From Prunus persica (Eukaryota; Streptophyta; Magnoliopsida; Rosales; Rosaceae), in the NCBI RefSeq assembly GCF_000346465.2, contig NC_034011.1, positions 11,093,195 through 11,157,194 on the forward strand: a DNA stretch of 64,000 bases, written 5' to 3'. Positions 1 through 11,146 of the stretch are shown here, one piece after another (position 1 is the stretch's first letter; each line of letters opens with the position of its first letter). The notes under the pieces are model-generated. The model was not told the origin of the DNA and did no database searches. It was given only the letters and a program-made list of their open reading frames with translations. A program made the position numbers and the translations under genes.

Positions 1-337
1 CTAGCTAGATGAGTAAGAATTATACAGTTTGATACAAGACTTGTATATTTAACACACTGTATTAATAATATACTAATTAGGATAGAAAGACAACAGTTTA
101 ATTTACCCTTAACCTTTATATCCCGGATCATATCCTTTTATCTTAGGATTAAATTTCTTAAAAAGTTTACAAGAAGGATTTTTATATACACCTATAGATA
201 TTACATTTTTTAAGAAAGGTATAACCACAACTGATCAAAGTAATATATTAGAGTCTTACAACAGTATTAACATAGAAGAACAAAATTTTAAATACTATAA
301 TATGGAAGAAGTAGAAGAAATAAATGAAGAAATGTGT
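1..337 (+). pseudogene. Endogenous pararetrovirus (Caulimoviridae-like) protease-region fragment
   Basis: An AT-rich open stretch reads through most of this interval on the plus strand and ends where an LTR-like sequence begins near 337. The second part (from about 113) contains an ILGLNF-type motif followed by a short hydrophobic strand, the pattern seen at the C-terminal end of the retropepsin-like protease of plant pararetroviruses. The first part continues the same domain in another frame, so there is a frameshift near 110-115. The catalytic aspartate would lie upstream of the window and is not visible. The acidic tail fits the linker before reverse transcriptase. A Ty3/gypsy protease is the alternative; the motif and base composition favour a caulimovirid. 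It is an old broken copy. Confidence 0.45.
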
Positions 338-657
338 GACACCCGACCCAATTTAATCATTTTATTCAATTTAACTCGATTTATTTAAATTGTGAAATTA
401 CAATTTTACCCTTGGAATAAGGTCACGATAGTCAGTTTTCGATCCGTAAGGATTTTTGAGATTTGAGTGGCACAGTTGCGTTGAGCTTGTCGCCATTGTG
501 TTGAGCTCGTCGATATGAGTTCGTAGACACGTAGTGGGTCGAAATCATAGTTTTAACGAAAAAGTTACGGTCAACAGAAGTGTAGTAGCACAACCATAAA
601 TATTAGAAAGTCGGATTTTTAAATAACCAGTCAGCTCTCTCTTTCTCCCCTGACCTC

Positions 658-715
<58 letters not shown>

Positions 716-1628
716 CCATACACGCATGACAGCCGAAATTTCAGTTGAAGATTCCAGCGCCGTCCGGCCACCATTTCCAACGAAACAAGTTGCAAAATCT
801 TCGTCTCTTCCTCCTCTACCCATCCATACCCATTTTCACCTTTGAAACTCCAAGATTGGTCGCGATTTTCAACTGAAACTGAGTCAAAAACCACTTTCGT
901 CCTCGAAATTGTTCGTACGATTTTCAGCTATTCTAGAAGCCAAAATTTTCGAACTAGGTATGAAACTTCATCTACTCTTTGTGCTCTACCTGTTTATGTA
1001 CTTGGTTTGGGTTAATTTTGATGTTTTAGAAATCGATTCTTAAGCCCATTTTTGGCCGACTGTTTTGGCTTTGTTCCGGCTAGTTCCAGATAATTTTTGG
1101 CCATGGTCCAAGAACAAAAGTTGCTCTCCTAGTTGTCCTGATCACGTAGGTATAGGTATTGTTAGGTGTTTTGAGAATTTTCCGGTCGCCGAAATTTTCT
1201 CAAAATACCCACCCGCTGCCAGCTCGTGTGGCGACGCGTGGGTCATGAGGTGGTGGCCCATTTTGTCCTAAAATGTTCCTCATGTCATCCCGAGAATGAC
1301 AGTATGCTCGGATTCGAATTTGGTTATCGTTTGACAGTTGAATGGATTTACGCATATTAGACGATATCAGGGTTCGATATGTTTGGATTGTTGGATCGGC
1401 TCCATTTCCAAGTATGTTGATCTAGGTATCTCTAGGATCGTGTAGGAACTCAAGGATCGAGAATCAGAGTTCCAGATACTCAAAGTTGACATAAAACGGT
1501 GACTGTTGAAATTAAAAAAAATCGGCCAAATAAATCTTATTATTTATTTCAAATAAAAATTAAATGATAAAGTCAAACCAACATGGGTTCCCAAAATTTT
1601 GGGATATCTGTTATGTTTCAAATTGGAA
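338..1628 (+). other. LTR-like segment beginning TGTGACACCCG, right end not found
   Basis: The sequence starts with TGTGACACCCGACCC, which is typical of the left end of many plant Ty3/gypsy LTRs, and interrupts the pararetrovirus fragment. No long ORF is present. I could not find a matching CA-ended terminus or a target duplication before the start of copy A at 1629, so this may be a right-truncated LTR or another repeat. It contains the CT microsatellite at 661-710. Confidence 0.3.
661..710. repeat. (CT)25 microsatellite
   Basis: Fifty bases of uninterrupted CT dinucleotide repeat within the LTR-like segment. It produces spurious Arg-Glu repeat reading frames on the minus strand. Confidence 0.98.
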
Positions 1629-2977
1629 AGGCTAAAGCTGATCAGCACTTACTTGAAATTCAAAAAGTGTTGTGTTTTCAAAGGAGTTTTATCTAGTTGG
1701 CCTATAAAAAGGCTACAATAGAAAAAGAAGAAAAGAAAGAAAGGAGAAAGCCGACGACAGATTAAAAAAGACTGCAAGAGAAATTGCTATAGGTATACTG
1801 TCATCTCTATTCTCTTTTCTATATTGGGCATGGCATGCCACAAATCCATGGGTAAGAAACCTAAAAATTACTTGAATGCGAATTTATGGGTGAGAAACCC
1901 TAAAATTATTAGGATGCAAATTCATAGGCGAGAAATTCAGAAATTACTTGAATGCAAATTCATAGGTGAAAAACCTCAAAATTATTTAGAAATAAAAATT
2001 CATATGGATGAACAGACAAAAAAAAGAAGAAGATGAAAGACAGCCACGTTTTAATGGTTTAGCCTGAGGTTGTTGGCATTCAGAAACAACAAACCAAAAA
2101 AAAAAAAGGCAGCAAATTAAAAGGATTGGAATGAATGGTTTGCGCTAGTGCCATATTAAAACAATAAACAAAAGGAGGCTTGAAGTGGCCACGTCCGACA
2201 GATTGGCTTTGAAACAAAAGCATGGGCTTGGTGTGTGAACAGGCAAGAAGAAAATATAAAAATATATACATATATATAGTTGGAAAAAAAAAAGAAAAGA
2301 AGAAAAGTAAAAATAAAAAAAACAAAAAAAACCTAAAGAAAAGAGGAAGGAACAAAAGTGGCATACACAGCCACTTTCTTTGTGTTGCTGAGGAAAAAAA
2401 GAAGAAAAAGACAAAAAAGTGTGGGAAACTCTTGGCAGCTTGCGGCAGCCTATTTGTTGGTTTGCGAAAGTTCTGTACCAATTGTGCCTTTCTGTAGTCC
2501 TTTAAATGCTGAAGAGATACAATGTTTGCTCTTAATTTGGACTGATCTCAAGTATTTCAAATAAATATGGGAGTGCAAGGTATGATTTTACTTGGAAACA
2601 AATTCTAGGAAGAGTTGAATAGCTATCAGGTCGCTTCAATCGGCTGCTGGACCAAAGTTTTTTGTGGGTTTCTTGCTTGTGAGCTAACTTACAACAAATA
2701 TTAAAGGCTCGAAATAGATTAATGGGCCGTCAAAAATAATTGCCTATTAATTGTCAAAAGTCCATAATGTTTAATGGGTGGACTAAATAAACATTAATTA
2801 AATTTATAGATGCTCAAATTGCCTATTATATGGTTCATTGATCAATTTTAAAAATCCTCGTAGCCATATTTGAGTCCAAGTGCAAATGTCAATTTTAGAA
2901 AATTAGTGGGTTAATAAAAATTTCTCATTATTTTTCTTGGGCATTGACAAAAAGAAAAATGGTACAAAACCATCCAA

Positions 2978-3175
2978 TTTTTCCCATGGGTCATCTACCC
3001 ATGCCAATTTCAATGAAATTAAATTCTAGTCTCTCAAACACAAATTCTCAATTAATAGGTCACACTTACCCATTAATTTTCAATTTTTCTCATAGGTCAT
3101 CTACCTATGAAAATCTCCAAATTGTCCCAAAGACACAAATTCTCAATTAGTGGGCCACACTTACCCATTAATTAC
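2978..3175 (+). repeat. Short tandem repeat in the copy A leader (about 2 units)
   Basis: About two degenerate units containing a CATRGGTCATCTACC core and a YACACTTACCCATTAATT core lie in tandem. The homologous array in copy B (20108-20520) has about four units, so unit number varies between the copies. Confidence 0.6.
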
Positions 3176-3451
3176 CAAATTTTGGAACTACGCCAGTTTG
3201 ATCCGATTAAGGGTACATAGGCAATCTAGCATCCTAATAGACACAACCACAACCAAATTTGAATTCCTGGTTTATTATTAACCAAATTCACCCCAAACAC
3301 ACATCAAAATTGAATCCCTGGCTTATTCAGCTAAATTCACTCATACACTTTTTAAATAAAATTCATTAAAATTCCCCCTTTAGCAATGAGTCATTTATTC
3401 ATTGCAATTCTTTGAACTACAAGTGGCTTGATTCCCGCTAGGGATACGTAG

Positions 3452-3875
3452 TGTCACAGCCTGCATGTTCAAGGCCCAACCCGTTGGATTGATCATGCTA
3501 GACCTCTTAGCCCACATGTCCAGATTCGTTGTACAATAGTAGGTAGACTACGGTTGGTGACAGTAGTTGGTAGATGCCGGTAGGTGACATTGTATCTTAG
3601 CCACCTACCATGATGGTAGGTGGGATAGAGAAAGTATATAAGGAGGATGACACAATGTGTATCCTCACCTCACAACTTGTAAAGCATTGAGTAGCAATAC
3701 AAGCATATATTCTCCCAAACTTTCTTAAGCGTTCTTATTGTGTTCTTGCTCTTGCAATTATTCTTTGTTTGGTTCGATCTTGTATTGTAGGAAGGAGGCT
3801 GACTTAGCTTGTTCGAGAGGCGATCAAGTCTAAGGCCGCACGGAAGGAAGATTCCGAAAAAGTCATCCCGTGACA
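3452..3875 (+). mobile_element. Solo LTR inserted in copy A
   Basis: A 424-bp block starts TGTCAC and ends GTGACA, a perfect 6-bp terminal inverted repeat. It interrupts sequence that is continuous in copy B (GGATACGTAGGCACC). The flanks are GTAG (3448-3451) and GTTG (3876-3879), probably a 4-bp target duplication with one change. A TATA-like GTATATAAGG lies near 3635. No internal region or second LTR is present, so it is a solo LTR; the superfamily is undetermined. Confidence 0.6.
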
Positions 3876-4002
3876 GTTGGCACCTTGAGGTTGGACTTAG
3901 GAGCAGCCGCAAAACCAAAGAGGCAGAAAGAAGCAAAGAGGCAGTCTATTAAGGCAATCTTATTTGAGCTTTCTGGGACAAGCTCAATGATGATTGTAAG
4001 TT

Positions 4003-6670
4003 GTGCCGACTCCTAAGAAGAGTAATACCACCCGTTTTGTCCAAATCATGATTAGATCAATCTCGGTCAACCTGTATCCTACAGATTCTGTCCTGATGAC
4101 TTCCACGAACGAAACTAGTAAGGAAAGTCAAAAGGATAACTCTGTGGAGAACGCTGAGGTTCAAGGGGCCGAACCTCCATCAAGCCATCGAACCCATGTT
4201 GTGGAATCCACATCACAAGAGGTTTACCCATATTTTTCAAAGGGTAAAAGTAAAGCCATCATCATGAACAAGAAGGTGGTGAACATACCTCATCCACAAA
4301 GGAAGCTCGTGCAAAAGGTGAAGATAACTGATGTTTTAAGGGATCAAATTCCATATCACAAGGGGCAGTCCCGAAACCTCAAGATCAGTCGAGGTCCTAT
4401 ATGGGTCCATTGACTCGTTCCAAATCCCGAGACATGATGGAGATGATTATTCCCGAGTTATCCGCTCTAAACTCAACCCACTTGGACAACTATTTGTTAT
4501 GGAATCCTTTTTATGATGATCCCATATCTCAAACTCAAGAGAATGATTACATAAAATCCTAAGGAGCCAAACGTCATGAGGGAGTGGAAAGCATGCAAGT
4601 CATTATGACTGGTACTTCTAATACTAAGGACCAGTTACCCTTAATCCAAGAAATGATGCAAGATATGCGAAGGGAAAAGCAGCAGAAGTTGGCAGAGAAA
4701 GACACAGAAATAGTGTTACTATTTGCCCAGTTGAAAGAAATAGCCACTATGGGAAAGTAGGACAGGGACAAAGCAAATGAATTCGTGACCCAAGAACAAC
4801 AAAGGAAAGAGGAAAAAGGAGAGGGCTCTACGAGCACAATTTCCCCAAACGACATAAAGGCATTAATTGCTGAGGGGATTCCTGAGTTCCAAATGTCCAT
4901 AGCACCTCCTGTTCAAGGGTATCGATAACCCTTCCCTTCTCCTTCTCACTATGACGCCATCTCATTCCCGAAGGGTTATCAACGGCCCATATTTGATAAA
5001 TTTGATAGCATAAATAGCTCACCCCATGAACATCTGGCACATTTTTATTCAGCATGTGGCGAGACATCTCAGTCTGACATTTTCCTGGTGCATCAATTTG
5101 TCCAATCCCTAAAAGGATCAGCTTTTACTTGGTACACACAGCTACCGCCAGGCTCTATCCTAACATGGGATGACATGCAGAAAGCATTCTTGGCACAATT
5201 TGTTAGTTCTAAGAAGAAGGTCTTGATCATGGACCTAGCTCTAACTACCCAAAAGCCAGGAGAAAGTACCAATGACTTCATACTGAGATGGAGAAGCCTC
5301 AATCTCCAATGCCCAGAGAAAATTACCGATCAATCAGAAGTGCAAATGTGCTACAACAACCTCATACCAGACATTGCAACTTTTGTTGCCATTGCTGAAC
5401 CTCAATCATTTGATGCCTTGGTGTTAAAGGCAAGCAATGTTGAAAGACAAATTGCTCGCAAAAAATCCGAGACCCAAAAAATTCAATTTGAGGAAAAGAA
5501 AAATGACAAGAAGTCTACGAAGGGAAGTCGTTGGCCACTTTTGTCAAAACAGAAAAGAAAAATGACAAAGGCCAAAGTAAAGATCCACCCAAAAGGCTCA
5601 CTCTTAAGGAGCGCAAAGAGGTCAAATATTCTTTTGACGATGATGATGTAGAAGAAATCTTTGACCAACTTCTTGCCTCTAATGCTATTACCCTGCCAGA
5701 ATCAAAGCGTCCTGCTGGGGCCAACAAGATAAATGACCCTAGTTATTGTCGGTATCATCGCCTTGTCAGTCATACGCTCAAGGATTGTTATATCCTGAAG
5801 GATGAAATCCAAGAGCTCCTCAACAATGGTGGTTTAGAGATAGACTCTTCTTCTCGACATCAATCAACTGCAACAAATATGATTGAGGAAAAGCTCACAC
5901 CCACCACTGCATTATTAGATGGAGAGAAATTTGTAGGTATTAAAAAAGACAATGGGGACACAATTATACATGCCTATCCAAATGCACCATGCCCTAGTGA
6001 TCTTGAAATTCCCACTCTTCAAGAGCTCATGACTATACCTAGTCCAGAGATATGGGAAGATTCTTTGGCCGACGAATCTTTTGAGAGGTGGAAGACATTT
6101 GTTAAAAGAGCCAAGCACATGGCCAAACATTTCCCATCCAATCACAAATCTGTTACTCGTCCTGGTGTCAAGATTCAAGACATGCCTTCTTTCAAAAATA
6201 AGAGGAAGAAGAAGAAGGTGCAAAAGAAAGTTCAAATCCCTCAAGAGGATGAATATGAACAACCCGCAAGGGTCCCTGTCACACTCACTGAGTTTTTGCT
6301 AGTTTAGTTCTTCTCGAGTGAATCCAAAGTTGAGGAAGAAATTATTCAATGCAACATGGTTTCTGTGGAGGAATATGAGGTTGACACATAGGTTGATGAG
6401 ATTAACCTCCACTCTGGTCGAAGCATCCCATCTGCTGATAAAGCACAACAAAATGAGGAAGTTGATTCCTCTAAAATCGAGAAGAAGTCAAAGGCAAAAG
6501 AGATTAAGGTCTCCTCATCAAAAAAAACTGTTGCAGGGGAAGATCCACCATCCTCCTCAAAAGCGAAGGACCCTAAGCCCGATACCGGTAAAACCAAGGA
6601 GTCATCGCAATCAAATGCACTTAAGTATGATATTTTGGCTCATCTTAAGCGCATCCCACTCCTTTAAGTG
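4003..6670 (+). pseudogene. gag: Broken gag of copy A (retrotransposon gag domain)
   Basis: The stretch at 5088-5650 encodes a retrotransposon gag domain with the usual GSAFTWYTQLPPGSI and FILRWRSLNLQCPE signatures; gag packages element RNA into cytoplasmic virus-like particles. The frame then shifts (5531-6307) into a segment with a CRYHRLVSHTLKDCY motif, the C-H-H-C knuckle-like signature of Tat gag proteins, followed by a Lys/Glu-rich tail. The N-terminal part starts near 4003. Stops interrupt it, including a TAA at 4560-4562 that is also present in copy B (25271-25273), and a TAG at 4758. It is not a functional ORF. The family assignment is confident from the motifs. Confidence 0.75.
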
Positions 6671-6869
6671 TCTATGACGCTTTAAAAATATTAAGAGAGC
6701 TTAGGGAAGCACTTGTAATGGCTTTAATGAGCCCGGATTTGTACAAATCATGTTTCAAATCAGCGGATGTCCACACAACTGAAACCTCAAAGTTTTGTGC
6801 ATCGTGTCCAGTAGAGATTACCTTTGGTGAAGATGACTTTTTACTTGGGTCCAAATTCCATAATTGACC

Positions 6870-7310
6870 TCTTTATGTCACTGGCGAAGTTGGAGGCACG
6901 ACCATTAATTAAATTTTGTTAGATTGTGGTTTGGTCATGAATCTTATCCCATTAAAGACGCTCCATGCTATAAGGATGAGTGTCCGACAGTTGTCTCCCT
7001 CTATGCTGACTATTCAAGGGTTCAATCAATTTGGGTAAAAGGCCATGGGCTCTATCGCACTGCAAATGGAAATAAGGGACCTATATTCAAACGCCCTATT
7101 CCTTGTGATCGATGCTAACACTTTGTACAACATCCAATTAGGACGTCCATGGCTCCATACATATGGCGTAGTCCCTTCTACACTTCACCACTGCTTCAAA
7201 TACTTGGTAGATGGGGAAGTCAAGAGCGTTTCAGCTGACATGGACCCGTCCAGAGGCGAAGTTTTACGGTCCACCTGGTATCTCATTCACCCAGCCATCA
7301 AAGGTTGATT
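6870..7310 (+). pseudogene. Retropepsin remnant of copy A
   Basis: Read across frames, this segment shows an LLDCG active-site-like motif (Asp present) near 6921, the LTIQGFNQ flap-region string, and then a YNIQLGRPWLH...VVPSTLHHC segment at about 7129-7190, the C-terminal signature of Tat aspartic proteases. A TAA at 7036-7038 breaks the frame between the two halves, and the identical stop occurs in copy B (42445-42447). The gag-pol polyprotein would normally continue into reverse transcriptase; here coding potential ends near 7310. Confidence 0.65.
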
Positions 7311-10300
7311 TTTCCAATTTGAGAAATAACATTAGGTCCTAACCAATTCAATTATTGTACGAAAGCAGATTTGATTTGCAATTACTGACAACTCATAGAT
7401 TGAGCAAAATTTTGTTAAGAACAAACTATGCATGTAATGTAAATTTATGTGAGATAAATGAATTTTAAAATAAAAAATACAAACTCTGTTTTCGGGGCCT
7501 CAGTACATAGTAATAATATTACAACCAGAGAAATGAGGATTTTCAAATGCACAGCATTTGCAAATAAATTAGCAACAACTACCATACATAGTCTTTTGAA
7601 ACATGAACAGAAAACTAACCTGTAATCAGAGAAACTATCAAACACTTTCCAAAATAGGTACACAAAAGCAGAACAACATCACCTATCCAAAATACAAAGA
7701 CAGAAAAACAAAATGAAACAACAATTAGGCGAGAAGAACAAAAAAGTATCAAAAATAACTTGGTAACTACAAAATACAACCAAAAAACACTTCAAACACA
7801 TGGCTCATCAGTAGGATCATACATAATTAATCACCAACTAACCTTACCCTAACCATAGTTACTAAAAAATTAAATATAATAAGAGATATATCCAGACGAT
7901 TAAATAAATAAATTTGACAATCCTGCTTAGTTGCTTGTGGAATACATAGATCGGACGAATATGGTTAATTGAGGAGAGCACTACGCATATGACAAAAGCA
8001 GCTCCAGTACACATTGTCTTCACTCACACACACACGAGATTGGACATAACGGGAGATTGGAAAGAACTAATTTTCACATGAGAAGATGAGAGATTGTTCA
8101 TTAGGAAGAGACAGAACGGCTACAACAATACAAGTTAGGTTAATTCCTTTTTTTCCTTTTTTGGTCGTGTTAAGGCCCAAATATATTTCTAGCCAGTACA
8201 ACACCTAACTTGGAAAGAAACTTAACTTGGGTACACTAGAGTTTGTCATATACGCTTGCACACATGCCACGCCAAGCAAATAAGCAACACGCCACGCTAC
8301 AAGCTTAAGTGGGCCTAAGCCACGCAAATGTGTGGGGCTTGCTAAGCAAGTTGTGGTATGGATGGTTACGAGTTTTCATGAGGCCCATTGATGAAACGAG
8401 AAATGGAAGTTTTGGGTTACTTGGGAGCCCTGAAACTCAAGCCCATTTCTGGAGGCCAAATATGTGGGTTAGCATAAAGGAGAAAAAATAGCCCAATACT
8501 TTAGGAAAAATAGCCCAATAGTCTAGGAAATTAGACCATTCCCTTAATGGGTTAACCCATCACCTTAGAAAGGCCCAAGCAACCAAGGAAAATATCTGCA
8601 ACCTCCAGCACTTAGCTGGAAACAAGGGTCACGACAAAAGCCAAGGGTTACTTGTGTATGCAGGCTATTGGGAGTCTCGAGCACATGGCCAAGAAACAAA
8701 CCCAAGGCAAACCACTCGAAGAACCAAAGAATATTAGTGCGAGCAGCACCCTTCAGACCAACGTTGTTACCCATCTCTTTCTCCTACCAGCTCTTGCCAT
8801 GAATAGGGGAGGAAAGAAAGAGAAATAGTAACCAAAGATAGGAGATTGCCACTGGAATAACTGCGAGAAGGCTCTAGAGCCTCCAAAAATCTTGTCTTTG
8901 AGTGCTTGGACTAAGGAAGATTTTACAAAATAGGGATGAATCAGAGGAAGAGAAGAGAAAGGGAGGGAAAGACTTGGCAGATTGGGGAGGAACCATCTAG
9001 GGTTTCTTGGGAAGAAGGAGTTTCCAGCGCCTATAAAAAAAGGCATTTCCTATCCATCATCTCAACCCACATCCAGAGAGCAAGCTTCATCTTTCATCCC
9101 TGAAACTCTGCAATTTCGAGCCCCATTCCTCCATCTCCTCCCATTTTCTCTTTTGGTAAATCATTCCAAAGCTTGACAGAGCTTTTGTCAAGCAACCGAA
9201 AACTACCCAACACACCCATTGTTATCCCCCCATCTCTCTCTCTTAAACGAACCCTCTTAGAATCCCTTCCCCTGGCCTTATAATCCCTGTTTCTCATAGG
9301 AACTCACAGCTCTCTCTCTTTTTAATGCTAAACTCATGACTGCTTAGCTTCCATTCCACAAGCTTCTCAAGCCAAGCCAAGAATTTATCTATAAGCAACT
9401 GTTGGTTACATTGGTGAAGGAGACCAATGTGTTTCCTAAGGTTCAGCTACCCTTTCGAAGCACTCTTAGGGTCTGATTCTTGAACTTAGACTCAGGGGGA
9501 ATTTTCACCCATTTTCTCTTTATAGCAGCCCAGGCCCGTCTGTAGCTGCGGGAACGAAAAAGCCCCCGCAGGTCGAAAGGTTAATTTTTTTTCAAAATCT
9601 TAAATTTTTAGCCTTGATGAAATTTAAATGAGGTGGCATGTGGAGAAGAGAAATCAAGCAGATCATGATAAAGAAAAACCAAGCTGAGAATCTGAATCCA
9701 TGTATAAGAGCATATATTGGTTAGTAGGCTGAGATTCTATCCTCTCCAATGTAACCAAATTGATTATAATGGCAAACTTATTGTCCTAAACAACAAAAGA
9801 TGATAGACCTACACTTTCCATAAACTGTTTTACCATGAATAATCCCTCAACTATACGAACCTCATCATTTTGGTCCTTCAAATTGAGCAACGTAATGAGT
9901 TTGACTTAATTGTTCTTTTAGTGAATTTGGGACGTGACACATCGGCTAGATATTGCACATAATTGAAACAACTACACCCCAAAACACGAATTGCATCAAT
10001 TCCAAAGGTCTCTTGGAGAAAAAAAGAGAAACAAAATAACTCAAAAGGATTAATGGTTTTGAGTAAAACATGTTCGAAAGATCGAACTATGCTTCAATTT
10101 AATTTTGAAAATAAATGCATGGATTATGCTTCTATTTATATGATATGTATAGTACAGTTTGTCTTATTTGTAGCAGTAACCATGTTATAATAATTAGAAA
10201 TTTTTATTAGTTTCCTCTTCAGATGATAGCTAATTATATTTAATTGGTGATTAACCTCTAAATCTTATTCTTTGGATGTTACAATATTATGGGAAGACAT

Positions 10301-10333
10301 CCACGATGGGGACTACGCCTGCTTACCATCAGG
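7311..10333 (+). other. Non-coding 3' region of copy A
   Basis: There is no coding region of convincing length. The sequence is shared with 42727-45070 of copy B. A TATA-like CCTATAAAAAAAGG at about 9031 followed by a C/T-rich segment resembles a promoter or LTR U3/R region, but no matching second LTR was found. Relative to this copy, copy B lacks about 575 bp (9003-9577) and about 100 bp near 7890-7985; both losses have short matching ends. Confidence 0.5.
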
Positions 10334-10515
10334 AGCAATAAACATGTGCTCTGGAGAAGTTGATGGGTTAGTTGCAAGATTCCAAACAATTATTTGAATC
10401 CTCTCAAATTCAACTCAGCATGCTGATGATGTAGAGTCAAAAGGTTATGTAAGGCTTTCAATATAAAGTAGAAAGGCAGAATTCTTACCTTTGCTGTTTT
10501 ACTCCCATTGACAGA

Positions 10516-11050
10516 TAAAGAAGATGTGTAATCAAATAAGGGCTGCTGGCATTCTTTATACGCAAATCAAAGAGTCGCTGCAACTGCAACTACATGTCGA
10601 GAGGCCTCTTCGTTACAGGTGCATAGATGAGATCCATCTAACTATCTCAGTGGTGTCTCAAGATTATATGATTTTTATATACGGGATCCATTGAATTTCT
10701 TGTTTCCATATTGTATTTTACTCTGCATTAGAGTCCTTGTTGGGGTCAATAACTGTAAACTGGTTTGGAACTCATAACATTAGCCAAATCAGTGATAGGA
10801 ATTCTCACGGCTTGTCTTTGTGCCAGTAAAAAGAGATCTCTGAACTTGGAAGACTTTGATGTTGCAGAGGACTAATAGAAAACACAATGCCAAGTACCTC
10901 TTGTTACATTCTAATATTTCAATTTCATTTATTTACTTGCACGAACAGATTCAGCGAAATTTAAAGTTGCGAATTGATGAACAAGGGAAGCAGCTAAAGA
11001 AGATGTTTGATCTGCAACCCAAAAAAAAAAAACAAGTAACAACCTGTTGA
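10516..11050 (+). pseudogene. Terminal exons of a MYB-CC (PHR/PHL-like) transcription factor gene
   Basis: Two exon-like segments on the plus strand encode the coiled-coil (LHEQLE) region that follows the MYB DNA-binding domain in plant MYB-CC proteins. The first (about 10516-10620) reads IKESLQLQLHVERPL before a GT. The second (from about 10950, after a CAG acceptor) reads IQRNLKLRIDEQGKQLKKMF and runs to a stop at about 11050. The LHEQLE core at the exon junction is damaged or missing. No MYB domain is found upstream, where the sequence is copy A of the retroelement, so the 5' half is lost or displaced. The fragment lies tail to tail with the ABCB gene. Confidence 0.5.
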
Positions 11051-11146
11051 AGACTCATGCAGTTCTCTTTAGTCTTTGGTGAGAAAAGAAAAGGTGGCAG
11101 ATTTTAACCAAACCATTACAAAGAAAAGGATAGATGTACAAGAATC

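Larger units (their letters stand above)
1629..10333 (+). mobile_element. Copy A of a gag-protease-only Tat-like Ty3/gypsy element
   Basis: This interval is homologous from end to end to 17743-45070 once later insertions there are removed. It holds a long LTR-like leader (1629-about 3920), broken gag (4003-6670), a retropepsin fragment (6870-7310) and a 3-kb non-coding 3' part (7311-10333). No reverse transcriptase, RNase H or integrase is visible. Compared with copy B it has lost about 530 bp corresponding to B 24084-24610, which contains the LTR end and primer-binding site: the sequence jumps from the GCAGCCGCAAAACCAAA string to the GAGGCAGAAAGAAGC string near 3925. Shared edges start at AGGCTAAAGCTGATCAGC and end near GCCTGCTTACCAT. 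No 3' LTR was recognised. Lineage call rests on gag, protease and the TACGTAGGCA-type R/U5 motif. Confidence 0.6.

Noticed and set aside
545..894. Minus-strand ORFs with long Arg-Glu repeats
   Set aside because: They are created by reading through the CT microsatellite and have no other coding signal.
2080..2564. Overlapping ORFs on both strands, Lys- or Phe-rich
   Set aside because: They come from A-rich low-complexity sequence in the copy A leader; the same region in copy B (18944-19500) has different frames.
7445..7663. Minus-strand 72-codon ORF rich in Phe and Val
   Set aside because: It lies in the non-coding 3' part of copy A, is not kept open in copy B, and has no recognisable domain.
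1629..10333. Helitron origin of the shared A/B unit
   Set aside because: There is no TC start, CTRR end or terminal hairpin at the shared edges, and the content is LTR-retrotransposon-like.
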